Positions 16,782 to 24,509 of a DNA stretch of 64,000 nt are shown piece after piece (position 1 is the stretch's first letter; every line of letters begins with the position of its first letter). The notes beneath the pieces were generated by a model that was not told where the DNA came from, ran no database searches, and saw only the letters and a program-made list of their open reading frames with translations. Where the stretch lies: contig NZ_VXLC01000006.1 of NCBI RefSeq assembly GCF_008704205.1, positions 62,001 through 126,000 on the forward strand. Reading direction: 5' to 3'. The position numbers and the translations under genes are program-made. This stretch comes from Nocardia colli. Lineage in GTDB: Bacteria > Actinomycetota > Actinomycetes > Mycobacteriales > Mycobacteriaceae.

Positions 16782-17653
16782 CGCGTCTCCTGTTCCTTGC
16801 GCACACTACGCTCGGCGAGCAGGCGCAGCACGAGCAGCGACGCGAACGAAATGGCCAGCAGCGCAACCGAAACCGCCGCAGCGTTGATCGGCCGGTCGAT
16901 CTCGATCTGCTTCTGGATGTACTGCGAGGCCATTTCGGTCTTGCGCGGGATCGCGCCGCCGATCAGCACCACCGAGCCGTATTCGCCGATCGCCCGGGCG
17001 AAGGCGAGCCCGCCGCCGGAGATGATCGCCGGGCCCAGCGTCGGTAATACGATGCGGCGGAAGGTGGTCCAGTTGTCCGCACCGAGCGACAGCGCGGCCT
17101 GCTCGACCTCGCGGTCGGCCTCGATGAGCACCGGCTGCACCGAGCGCACCACGAACGGCAGCGTGACGAACGCCAGCGCGACGATCAAGCCGGGCTGAGT
17201 CGCGTTGAGGTGGATGTCGATCGGGCTCTGCGGACCGTACAGCGACAGCAACACGATGCTGGCTACGATCGTCGGCAGCGCGAACGGCAGATCGATCAGC
17301 GCGTTGACGATCCCCTTGCCGGGGAAGTCGTCGCGCACCAGCACCCAGGCGATGAGCGTGCCCATCACCACGTTGATCACCGCGACCACGATCGAGACCA
17401 GCACGGTGATCCGCAGCGAGTCCACCGCGGCGGGCGCGCTGATCGCGTCCCAGAAGCCGGACCAGCCCTCGTCGAACGAGGTGACGGTGAGCGCGGCCAG
17501 CGGGAGCAGCACGATGATGCTGAGCCACAGCACCGCGATGGCGATGCCGAGCGGACCCACCGAGCCGGTCACCCGCAGCCACGACCAATCGAAGCGGCCG
17601 CCGGGGGTACCGCCGGGAGCGGGCGAGCTCCCGGCGGTCTTGCTGTCAGTCAC
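16778..17653 (-). CDS. cysT: Sulfate ABC transporter permease CysT
   Basis: 291 residues with a Gly/Pro-rich N-terminal tail (about 25 residues) before six membrane helices. The EAA loop reads EQAALSLGADNWTTFRRIVL (about 180), followed by the CysT-like AFARAIGEYGSVVLIGG. It forms the transport channel with CysW. The gene is 31 bp downstream of subI and overlaps cysW (ATGA). Confidence 0.92.
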   Translation of the reverse strand: MTDSKTAGSSPAPGGTPGGRFDWSWLRVTGSVGPLGIAIAVLWLSIIVLLPLAALTVTSFDEGWSGFWDAISAPAAVDSLRITVLVSIVVAVINVVMGTLIAWVLVRDDFPGKGIVNALIDLPFALPTIVASIVLLSLYGPQSPIDIHLNATQPGLIVALAFVTLPFVVRSVQPVLIEADREVEQAALSLGADNWTTFRRIVLPTLGPAIISGGGLAFARAIGEYGSVVLIGGAIPRKTEMASQYIQKQIEIDRPINAAAVSVALLAISFASLLVLRLLAERSVRKEQETR

Positions 17654-17684
17654 AGTCGTCCAGTATCCCGTGCGCCGAACCCGG

Positions 17685-18731
17685 CTACTTGGTGGCCTTG
17701 TCGTAGATCACCGCGACGGAGCCGGTGTTCGGGGTGAACAGCTCCTTGTCCACGGCCTTCCAGCCGCCGAGGTCGCTGATGGTCCACAGCTTCTGCGGGG
17801 TCGGGAAGTCCTTGGCGAAGCCGGCCGCGACCTTCGGATCGACCGGGCGGAAACCGGCTGCCGCCCAAGCCTTCTGGCCCTCGGCGGTGTAGAGGAAGTC
17901 ACGGAACGCGACCGCCTTCTCCTGGCTCTTGCTGTTCTTGAGCACCGCGACCGGGTTCTCGATCTTGAACGTGGTGGACGGGATGAAGTGCTCGATCGGG
18001 TCGCCGTTGCGCTCGGAGAACAGCGCCTCGTTCTCGTAGCTCAGCAGCACGTCGCCGGTGCCCTGCAGGAAGGTCTCGGTGGCCTCGCGGCCGGACTTCG
18101 GCTGCACCTTCACGTGGTCCTTGGACACCAGCTGGCTCAGGTAGTCCAGGCCGGCCTGCGCGTTCTTGCCGCCGTCGGACTTGGCCGCGTACGGGGCGAG
18201 CAGGTTCCACTTGGCCGAACCGGAGCTGAACGGGTTCGGGGTGACCACCTCGACGCCCGGCTTGAGCAGGTCGTCCCAGTCCTTGATGCCCTTCGGGTTG
18301 CCCTTGCGGACCACGATCGCGACGACCGAGCCGAACGGAATTCCCTTGGTGGCGTCGGCATTCCAGTTCGCGTCGACCAGGCCGGCGTCGACCAGGCGGG
18401 TGACGTCGGGCTCCACCGAGAAGTTCACGATGTCGGCCTCGGCGCCGTCCTTGACCTTGCGGGACTGATCGCCGGAGGCGCCGTAGGAGCCGTTGACGAC
18501 GACGTTCTTGCCCTTCTCGGTCTTGTTGAACTCGGGCACCACCTTGTCGAAGCCGGGCTTCGGCACGGCGTAGGCGTAGAGGTTCAGCGTGCCGCCGCTG
18601 CCGTCGGCGCCACCACCCCCGGCGGTGTCACTGGCTCCACCGCCGCACGCGGTGAGGGCGACCGCCGCGAACGCGGTGACGGCGGCGACTGCGGTACGTC
18701 GGCGCGGGGAGAGCCAAGATTTGCGAGACAT
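17685..18731 (-). CDS. subI: Sulfate-binding lipoprotein SubI
   Basis: 348 residues. The export signal ends in a lipobox (VALTACGGG, Cys about residue 29), so it should be lipid-anchored outside the membrane. The mature protein is a periplasmic-binding fold with LYAYAVPKPGFDKVVPEF, SYGASGDQSRKV, TPNPFSSGSAKWNLLAPYA and GFRPVDPKVA, matching the sulfate/thiosulfate-binding family and mycobacterial Rv2400c. It delivers sulfate to CysTW and heads the operon. The transcript starts in the 367-bp gap shared with the divergent M48 gene. Confidence 0.92.
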   Translation of the reverse strand: MSRKSWLSPRRRTAVAAVTAFAAVALTACGGGASDTAGGGGADGSGGTLNLYAYAVPKPGFDKVVPEFNKTEKGKNVVVNGSYGASGDQSRKVKDGAEADIVNFSVEPDVTRLVDAGLVDANWNADATKGIPFGSVVAIVVRKGNPKGIKDWDDLLKPGVEVVTPNPFSSGSAKWNLLAPYAAKSDGGKNAQAGLDYLSQLVSKDHVKVQPKSGREATETFLQGTGDVLLSYENEALFSERNGDPIEHFIPSTTFKIENPVAVLKNSKSQEKAVAFRDFLYTAEGQKAWAAAGFRPVDPKVAAGFAKDFPTPQKLWTISDLGGWKAVDKELFTPNTGSVAVIYDKATK

Positions 18732-19098
18732 CGGGGTGGGCCTTTCCTACGGACCGCCGACTCGTGACCTCGAGCGGCGGAGACAACTACTGTTGGATCG
18801 GTAGACCTGCCGCCGCGTCGATGCGAGCGGTGGCGTGGCTATCGGCCGGGTAGGCCGTCGGGGGTTCGGGGACGTCTGCGAAAAGGTTGCACGCCAGTCT
18901 ACGAGGGAGGGACGCGCAAACGTGCCCGGTCAACCGATCAGCGACAGAGAATGTCGGCGACCGCGAGATTGCCGACCGCGATCAACGCCAGTTCATGGCG
19001 GACCCGCGGGACACAACTCGAAGACACGGGCAGACTGTAGCAGAGGCCACGGCCCGAGTTCGAATCACAGAGTTCCAGGAAGAGGGGGGTTTCATCCC
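18732..19098. promoter_or_regulatory. Divergent intergenic region between the sulfate operon and the M48 peptidase
   Basis: 367 bp with no supported protein gene. It must contain the promoters for subI (reverse) and the peptidase (forward). I looked on the subI side for a SAM-type riboswitch and a cysteine-rich leader peptide and saw neither. The peptidase ATG at 19099 has a strong purine tract (GGAAGAGGGGGG) upstream. Confidence 0.45.
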
Positions 19099-20157
19099 AT
19101 GACTAACAGCCCGGATCGCGTCCGCACGAGATTTCCCGGCATCAGCACTCGCGCGTGGGAGCACCCCGCCGACCGCACCGCGTTGGTCGCGCTGCGAACC
19201 CTGTCCGGGTTCGACGCGATCCTGCGCACTTTGTCTGGTTTGCTGCAAGAACGCCAGCACCGGCTGCTGTACCTCGCGACGGCCGTGCGAGTCGACGAAC
19301 GACAGTTCCGTTCGCTGCATCAATTGCGCGAGGACTGCGTCGCCGTGCTCGACGCGCGGACCACGCCGGAGATCTTCGTACTCCAGAGCCCGCACGTGAA
19401 CGCCTTCACCATCGGCATGGACCAGCCGTTTATCGTGCTGACCACCGGATTGATCGATCTGATGGATACCGAGGAGTTGCGTTTCATCGTCGGTCACGAG
19501 CTCGGCCACGCGCTGTCCGGGCACGCGGTGTACCGCACCATGCTCATGCATTTGCTGCGCATCTCCGCGAGCATCGGCTGGATGCCGGTGGGCGGCTGGG
19601 CATTACGCGCGATCGTCGCGGCGCTGATGGAGTGGAGCCGCAAGTCCGAGCTGTCCGGCGACCGGGCCGGGCTGCTGTGCGTGCAGGACGTGGACGCGTC
19701 GGTGCGGGTGCACATGAAGACCGCGGGCGGCACCTGGATCAAGGAGATGAACCACGGCGCGTTCCTGGCCCAGGCCGACGACTACGAACGCTCCGGCGAT
19801 CTGCGCGACGGCGTGCTGAAGCTGCTCAACCTGGAATTGCAGAGCCACCCGTTCTCCGTGCTGCGCGCCGCCGAGCTGCGCCGCTGGATCCAGAGCGGCG
19901 AGTACGACCGCGTGCTGGCCGGCGACTACCCGCGCCGCGATCAGGACAAGAACACCAGCATCTCCGAGGAGATCAAGGAAGCGGCCCGCACCTACCGCAA
20001 CAATTTCGACCAGTCCGAGGACCCGCTGATCCGCACGGTCCGCAACCTCGGCCGCGATGTCGGTTCAGCGGTCAGCACGGTCGGTCAGGAGGTCGGCGAG
20101 ACCGTCTCCAAGATCGGTAAGCGGTTCAACGACTGGCGCAGCGGCGAGGCCAACTAG
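19099..20157 (+). CDS. M48 family zinc metallopeptidase
   Basis: 352 residues. The catalytic motif FIVGHELGHALSGHAVY (HExxH form HELGH, about residue 136) supplies two zinc ligands and the general base. The third ligand is expected in SRKSELSGDRAGLL (about 195). Preceding text ILQSPHVNAFTIGMDQPFIV-like strands match the M48 core (VNAFTIG, PFIVLTTGL). Two weakly hydrophobic helices between the motifs could touch the membrane. The C-terminal 60 residues are charged and helical (EEIKEAARTYRNNF). It is probably a membrane-quality-control protease like HtpX or Oma1; that is inference. Its stop codon overlaps the stop of a small opposite-strand gene. Confidence 0.87.
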   Translation: MTNSPDRVRTRFPGISTRAWEHPADRTALVALRTLSGFDAILRTLSGLLQERQHRLLYLATAVRVDERQFRSLHQLREDCVAVLDARTTPEIFVLQSPHVNAFTIGMDQPFIVLTTGLIDLMDTEELRFIVGHELGHALSGHAVYRTMLMHLLRISASIGWMPVGGWALRAIVAALMEWSRKSELSGDRAGLLCVQDVDASVRVHMKTAGGTWIKEMNHGAFLAQADDYERSGDLRDGVLKLLNLELQSHPFSVLRAAELRRWIQSGEYDRVLAGDYPRRDQDKNTSISEEIKEAARTYRNNFDQSEDPLIRTVRNLGRDVGSAVSTVGQEVGETVSKIGKRFNDWRSGEAN

Positions 20158-20231
20158 CGGGTGACGAGCCAGGCCACCACGACGAGGACGAGCAGGGCGA
20201 TCAGGGCCAGCTGGACGCGCGAACGAGGCAT
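20154..20231 (-). CDS. 25-residue single-helix membrane peptide
   Basis: MPRSRVQLALIALLVLVVVA is followed by WLVTR and a stop: a basic N-terminus, one uninterrupted hydrophobic helix and a short polar end. Its ATG shares one base with the stop of the upstream 88-residue membrane protein (TGATG), which is a standard coupling signal. Its stop overlaps the M48 stop on the other strand. Short open frames arise by chance, but the ideal helix and the coupling argue for a real gene. Confidence 0.55.
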   Translation of the reverse strand: MPRSRVQLALIALLVLVVVAWLVTR

Positions 20232-20497
20232 CAGCGGGCACCGCTCTGCACGGTGCGGCGGGTTTCGCCGGTCGTGAGGTCGGCGGGCACGGTGTCGGGC
20301 ACGGCGGGCAGCGCCTCCACGACGCCGTGCCTGCGGTCGAGGATCCGCAGCAGGGCGCGCAGGGTGCGGTCCAGCAGGTAGGCGATGGCGAAGCTGACCG
20401 GGACCATGCCCACGAGCACGACGAGGAACTGCGGGATGAACGGGAGTCCCGCGACCCACAGCTCGAAGCTGTCCCACCAACCTGCGATCTGATGCAC
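20231..20497 (-). CDS. Small membrane protein of 88 residues
   Basis: Starts at GTG 20497. A tryptophan-rich N-terminus (MHQIAGWWDSFELWV) leads into one membrane segment (LPFIPQFLVVLVGMVPVSFA). An amphipathic basic helix (LLDRTLRALLRILDRRHG) and a polar tail follow. I do not recognise the family. The position, between subI and the trehalase gene on the reverse strand, is similar to M. tuberculosis Rv2401A as I recall it. It is coupled to the 25-residue peptide downstream. Confidence 0.65.
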   Translation of the reverse strand: MHQIAGWWDSFELWVAGLPFIPQFLVVLVGMVPVSFAIAYLLDRTLRALLRILDRRHGVVEALPAVPDTVPADLTTGETRRTVQSGAR

Positions 20498-20624
20498 CAG
20501 CCCAGCCTAGTAGGTCCACCTGAGAGCCGGGCAAGGTGAATATTCGATCACGGCGACCACGGCAAACATGCCGCGACGGCACGGACAGTGGACGGGAGGC
20601 TCCCGTGGGCCCGAAGATGTGCTC

Positions 20625-22622
20625 ATGTCGTCTACCGATTCTTCCGACGATCTGACCGTCGACGAACCCTATGACCTGCCGGTGCTCAGCCACCTGACTG
20701 AATCCCGCAGGCACGGCGCCTTCCCGCCGATCGACGACTACGCGTTCCTGTCCGACTGCGAGACCAGCTGCCTGATCGCCAGCAACGGCTCGGTCGAATG
20801 GCTGTGCGTGCCCCGCCCGGACTCCCCCAGCGTCTTCGGCGCGATGCTGGACCGTAGCGCGGGGCACTTCCGGCTCGGCCCGTACGGCGTCAACGTGCCG
20901 AGCGCGCGCCGCTACCTGCCCGGCGGGATGATCCTGGAGACCACCTGGCAGACCGAGACCGGCTGGCTGATCGTGCGCGACGCGCTGGTGCTCGGCCCGT
21001 GGCACAACAACGACCAGCGCTCCAAGACCCATCGCCGCACCCCGATGGACTGGGATGCCGAGCACATGCTGCTGCGCACGGTGAAGTGTGTGAACGGCAC
21101 CGTCGAGCTGGAGGTGAGCTGCGAGCCGTCCTTCGACTACCACCGCGCGGTGAGCCACTGGGAGTACACCGGCAAGGTCTATGAGGAGGCGACCGCGGTC
21201 CGCACCGACGACCCGAGCGCGGGCCCGAGTCTGGTGCTCACCACCGACCTGCGGCTCGGCCTCGAGGGCCGGGAGGCACGCGCCCGCACGCGGATGTCGG
21301 AGGGCGACGAGAAGTTCATCGCGCTGACCTGGTCGGAATTGCCCGCGCCCAAGTCCTACGCGGACGCGGCGCAGAAGATGTGGCAGACCACCGAGAGCTG
21401 GCGGCAGTGGATCACCCAGGGCAACTTCCCGGATCACCCGTGGCGCAACTACTTACAGCGCAGCGCGCTGACGCTCAAGGGCCTCACCTACGCCCCGACC
21501 GGCGCACTGCTCGCGGCCGCCACCACCTCGCTCCCGGAAACCCCTGGCGGTCAACGTAATTGGGATTACCGCTACACGTGGGTGCGCGACTCCAGCTTCG
21601 CGCTGTGGGGCCTGTACACCCTCGGTCTCAATCGGGAGGCCGACGATTTCTTCGCCTTCCTGCGCGATGCCACCACCGGCGAGAACGGCGATGCCGTTCC
21701 GCTGCAAGTCCTTTACGGCATCGGTGGCGAACGCGAGATCACCGAGGAGACGCTCGACCACCTCAGCGGCTACGACCGCTCGCGGCCGGTGCGCATCGGC
21801 AACGCCGCGTACAACCAGGACCAGCACGACATCTGGGGCACCATGCTCGATGCGGTGTACCTGCACGTGAAGTCGCGTCAGCAGGTGCCGGAAACGTTGT
21901 GGCCCCTGCTGGAACGCCAGGTTCACGCCGCCATCGCGCACTGGCACGAGCCCGACCGCGGCATCTGGGAGGTGCGCGGCGAGCCGCAGCATTTCACCTC
22001 GTCCAAGGTGATGTGCTGGGTCGCGCTCGACCGCGGCGCGAAACTCGCTGAGCTGCACGGCCAATACGAGAGCGCCACCGAGTGGTACACCATCGCCGAC
22101 GAGATCAAGGCCGACATCCTCGAGCACGGGGTGAACGCCAACGGCGTGCTCACCCAGACCTACGGCGGCGACACCCTGGACGCCTCACTGCTGCTGGCGG
22201 TGCTGACCCGGTTCCTGCCGCCGGACGATCACCGGATCCGCGCCACCGTGCTGTCCATCGCGGACCGGCTCACCGAGAACGGCCTGGTGCTGCGCTACCG
22301 CACCGACACCACCGACGACGGATTGACCGGCGAGGAAGGCGCTTTCACCATCTGCTCGTTCTGGCTGGTATCCGCACTGGTGGAGATCGGCGAGCTCCAG
22401 CGCGCCCGGCACCTGTGCGAGCGGCTGCTCGGCTTCGCCAGTCCGCTGCGCCTCTACGCCGAGGAGATCGACCCGCGCAGCGGCCGCCACCTCGGCAACT
22501 TCCCGCAGGCCTTCACCCACCTCGCCCTGATCAACGCGGTCACCCACGTGATCCGGGCCGAGGACAACCGGCATGCGGGTGGGTTCCAGCCCGCCCACTC
22601 CCCCGCGAACAACCCTGGGTAG
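20625..22622 (+). CDS. Glycoside hydrolase family 15, probable trehalase
   Basis: 665 residues. The N-terminal beta-sandwich begins PPIDDYAFLSDCETSCLIAS and NGSVEWLCVPRPDSPSVFGA. The catalytic (alpha/alpha)6 barrel has RNWDYRYTWVRDSSFALWGL, GNAAYNQDQHDIWG, the likely acid Glu in GIWEVRGEP and the likely base Glu in TGEEGAFTICSFWLVSAL. It resembles mycobacterial Rv2402, a trehalase, and has the usual length. It would hydrolyse trehalose to glucose. ATG 20625 (MSSTDSSDD) was chosen; an open frame extends to 20568. The stop is 12 bp from the dynamin-like gene stop on the other strand. Confidence 0.87.
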   Translation: MSSTDSSDDLTVDEPYDLPVLSHLTESRRHGAFPPIDDYAFLSDCETSCLIASNGSVEWLCVPRPDSPSVFGAMLDRSAGHFRLGPYGVNVPSARRYLPGGMILETTWQTETGWLIVRDALVLGPWHNNDQRSKTHRRTPMDWDAEHMLLRTVKCVNGTVELEVSCEPSFDYHRAVSHWEYTGKVYEEATAVRTDDPSAGPSLVLTTDLRLGLEGREARARTRMSEGDEKFIALTWSELPAPKSYADAAQKMWQTTESWRQWITQGNFPDHPWRNYLQRSALTLKGLTYAPTGALLAAATTSLPETPGGQRNWDYRYTWVRDSSFALWGLYTLGLNREADDFFAFLRDATTGENGDAVPLQVLYGIGGEREITEETLDHLSGYDRSRPVRIGNAAYNQDQHDIWGTMLDAVYLHVKSRQQVPETLWPLLERQVHAAIAHWHEPDRGIWEVRGEPQHFTSSKVMCWVALDRGAKLAELHGQYESATEWYTIADEIKADILEHGVNANGVLTQTYGGDTLDASLLLAVLTRFLPPDDHRIRATVLSIADRLTENGLVLRYRTDTTDDGLTGEEGAFTICSFWLVSALVEIGELQRARHLCERLLGFASPLRLYAEEIDPRSGRHLGNFPQAFTHLALINAVTHVIRAEDNRHAGGFQPAHSPANNPG

Positions 22623-22634
22623 CCGGGCTTTTCG

Positions 22635-24434
22635 TCAGACGGCCAGACTGTCGGCCTGCTCGCGCAGGCCGCGCAGTTTGCCGAGCTGCCCGTCGACCTG
22701 CTTGATCCGGTCGCCGCTGTGGTCGCCGTACTTCTGGTAGGCCGACTCGGCCAGGCGTAGCGCCTCGTCCGCCTGCTTGGCGTTGTCGCCCGCGATCTCG
22801 GTGAAGTGATCGCGCAGCACGCGCTGCATGGCGCGCAACCGATTTCGCGATTCCTTGCTCACCTGGAAGATCACGTCGTCCATCAGCCGGGCCACCGCGA
22901 CCTTCGCCTCGGCGCGCCGGCGGGCCTTGAGGTTCTTGCGCTCGTCCCACAGGGCGTTGATGCCGAGCAGCACGCCCGCGCCGATCGAGTACCAGTTCAC
23001 CAGCGACATCTTCAGGATGCTGGTGACCAGGCCGACCATCAGGATGCCGCCGTAGGAGCCGCGCAACGCGGACAGGAACTGTTGTCCCACACGCGCTTTC
23101 GCGCTCTCCAGCGGTTCGAGCGACTGCACCTGCTCGAGCACCTCGCCGGGGTTCTCCAGCCGCATGTTGGGCAGCGGCGCGGCCCGGTTGTCGGCCAGGA
23201 ACTTCGACGCCACCTGCTCGGACAGCTCGACCGAACGGTAGTGCGCCATCACGAAGTTCTCTTCGACCGCCTCGCAGATCCGCGCGTCCAGGTCGGTGCC
23301 GAATTCCTTCCAGCGCCGCGCCGGATCGTGCTGCATGATCTCGGCCTCGGCGTCGCGCACCAGGCTGCGCAGCCGGTGCCGCAGGTCGTGTTCGATGTCG
23401 GCCATCAGCTCGGTGCTGCCGTCGACCAGCGTGACCTGCCAGTTCGACGTGCGCTGGCGCTGCTGCTCCGCGTCGTCGCGGGCCCGGACCAGCTTGTCGG
23501 TGATCTCGGCACGCATGCGCGGATCGCGCAGCGACTCGACCTCATTGCGCAGGGTCAAGCCGAGGTGGTCGCTGACCAGCCGGATGTCCTGCACGGCGGC
23601 TTCCAGCGCGACGCTGTCCGCGCGGGCGACCACATAGTCGCGCAGGTGATCGATCAGCTGCGGCACACCGGATTCGATGTCGCGCTGATAGTTTCCGGTC
23701 AGCCCGGCCTGCCGGTGCAGTTCCGCGGACACCGGGGCCACCGCGAAACCGAGCCCGGCCGCGTCGAGCAGCTCCCGGTTGCGCTGCTGGGTGTGCGACC
23801 AGTGGGAGAACTGGTCGATCTTGTTCAGCACGCAGATGACGGTCGGGCAGATCTGCTGGATGCGTTGCAGGTAGGCGATCTGATCGACGGTGAGTTCGGT
23901 GGCCGCGTTGGTGACGTAGAGAACCGCGTCCGCGGCGGCGATCATCGAGGTGGTCGTATTGTCCGCCCCGCGCGCGCCCGGCGCGTCCATCACCACGACG
24001 CCGTCGGCGAGCAGCGAACTCGGCTGGGTGAACTCGGCCCGGATCACGCCGAAACCGGAGATCGCCGGACCCGGATCGAGCGGATCGACCGACTGCCGCT
24101 CGGTCCGCCCGTCGACCGAACGCACCAGCGTCGCAGTCGGTTCCGGCCCGTACTCGACGATGACCGGCACGCTCAGGTCGCTGTCGGTCGCGCTGACCGA
24201 CGCGCCGACCAGGCTGTTGACCAGCGTGCTCATGCCGTTCTTCGGCTCACCGACGACGACGAGGCGCACCCGCGGGTCGCTGACCCTGGCCCGGACCATG
24301 CTCAGCCGACTGCCGAGATCGTCCCGCCCCGCGAATCGGGTCATCTCCCGCAGTTCGTCCAGAATCCGGATCAGCGGCGCCATCGCGTCCGGGTGTTTCA
24401 CCGTCGCGGCCTTCAGCCCGGCTGCGGCAGACAA
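22635..24434 (-). CDS. Dynamin-like GTPase (IniA/IniC-type)
   Basis: 599 residues. The N-terminal GTPase domain has P-loop GEPKNGMST (about residue 61), G3 VMDAPGARG (about 149) and G4 VLNKIDQFSHW (about 204). The canonical P-loop lysine is replaced by Met. Long helices follow (about 260-430), then a hydrophobic pair around 455-500 (GSYGGILMVGLVTSIL, WYSIGAGVLLGINALW) and a helical C-terminus, as in bacterial dynamin-like proteins that bind membranes. The start is TTG at 24434 with a perfect AAGGAGG site. It follows the repeat-rich gene by 75 bp, an arrangement like mycobacterial iniBAC. Confidence 0.82.
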   Translation of the reverse strand: MSAAAGLKAATVKHPDAMAPLIRILDELREMTRFAGRDDLGSRLSMVRARVSDPRVRLVVVGEPKNGMSTLVNSLVGASVSATDSDLSVPVIVEYGPEPTATLVRSVDGRTERQSVDPLDPGPAISGFGVIRAEFTQPSSLLADGVVVMDAPGARGADNTTTSMIAAADAVLYVTNAATELTVDQIAYLQRIQQICPTVICVLNKIDQFSHWSHTQQRNRELLDAAGLGFAVAPVSAELHRQAGLTGNYQRDIESGVPQLIDHLRDYVVARADSVALEAAVQDIRLVSDHLGLTLRNEVESLRDPRMRAEITDKLVRARDDAEQQRQRTSNWQVTLVDGSTELMADIEHDLRHRLRSLVRDAEAEIMQHDPARRWKEFGTDLDARICEAVEENFVMAHYRSVELSEQVASKFLADNRAAPLPNMRLENPGEVLEQVQSLEPLESAKARVGQQFLSALRGSYGGILMVGLVTSILKMSLVNWYSIGAGVLLGINALWDERKNLKARRRAEAKVAVARLMDDVIFQVSKESRNRLRAMQRVLRDHFTEIAGDNAKQADEALRLAESAYQKYGDHSGDRIKQVDGQLGKLRGLREQADSLAV

Positions 24435-24509
24435 CCTGCCTCCTTACATGCGTTTGCTCTTGATCGACATGGACGCCCCCTGCGACCCCTTGGTCACCTC
24501 GAACTCGGT

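Noticed and set aside
17205..18767. 520-codon forward open frame opposite subI and cysT
   Set aside because: Shadow of two well-recognised sulfate transporter genes.
18732..18900. Riboswitch or cysteine leader peptide upstream of subI
   Set aside because: No SAM-riboswitch core was seen, and the one short upstream frame (17 codons) has no cysteine.
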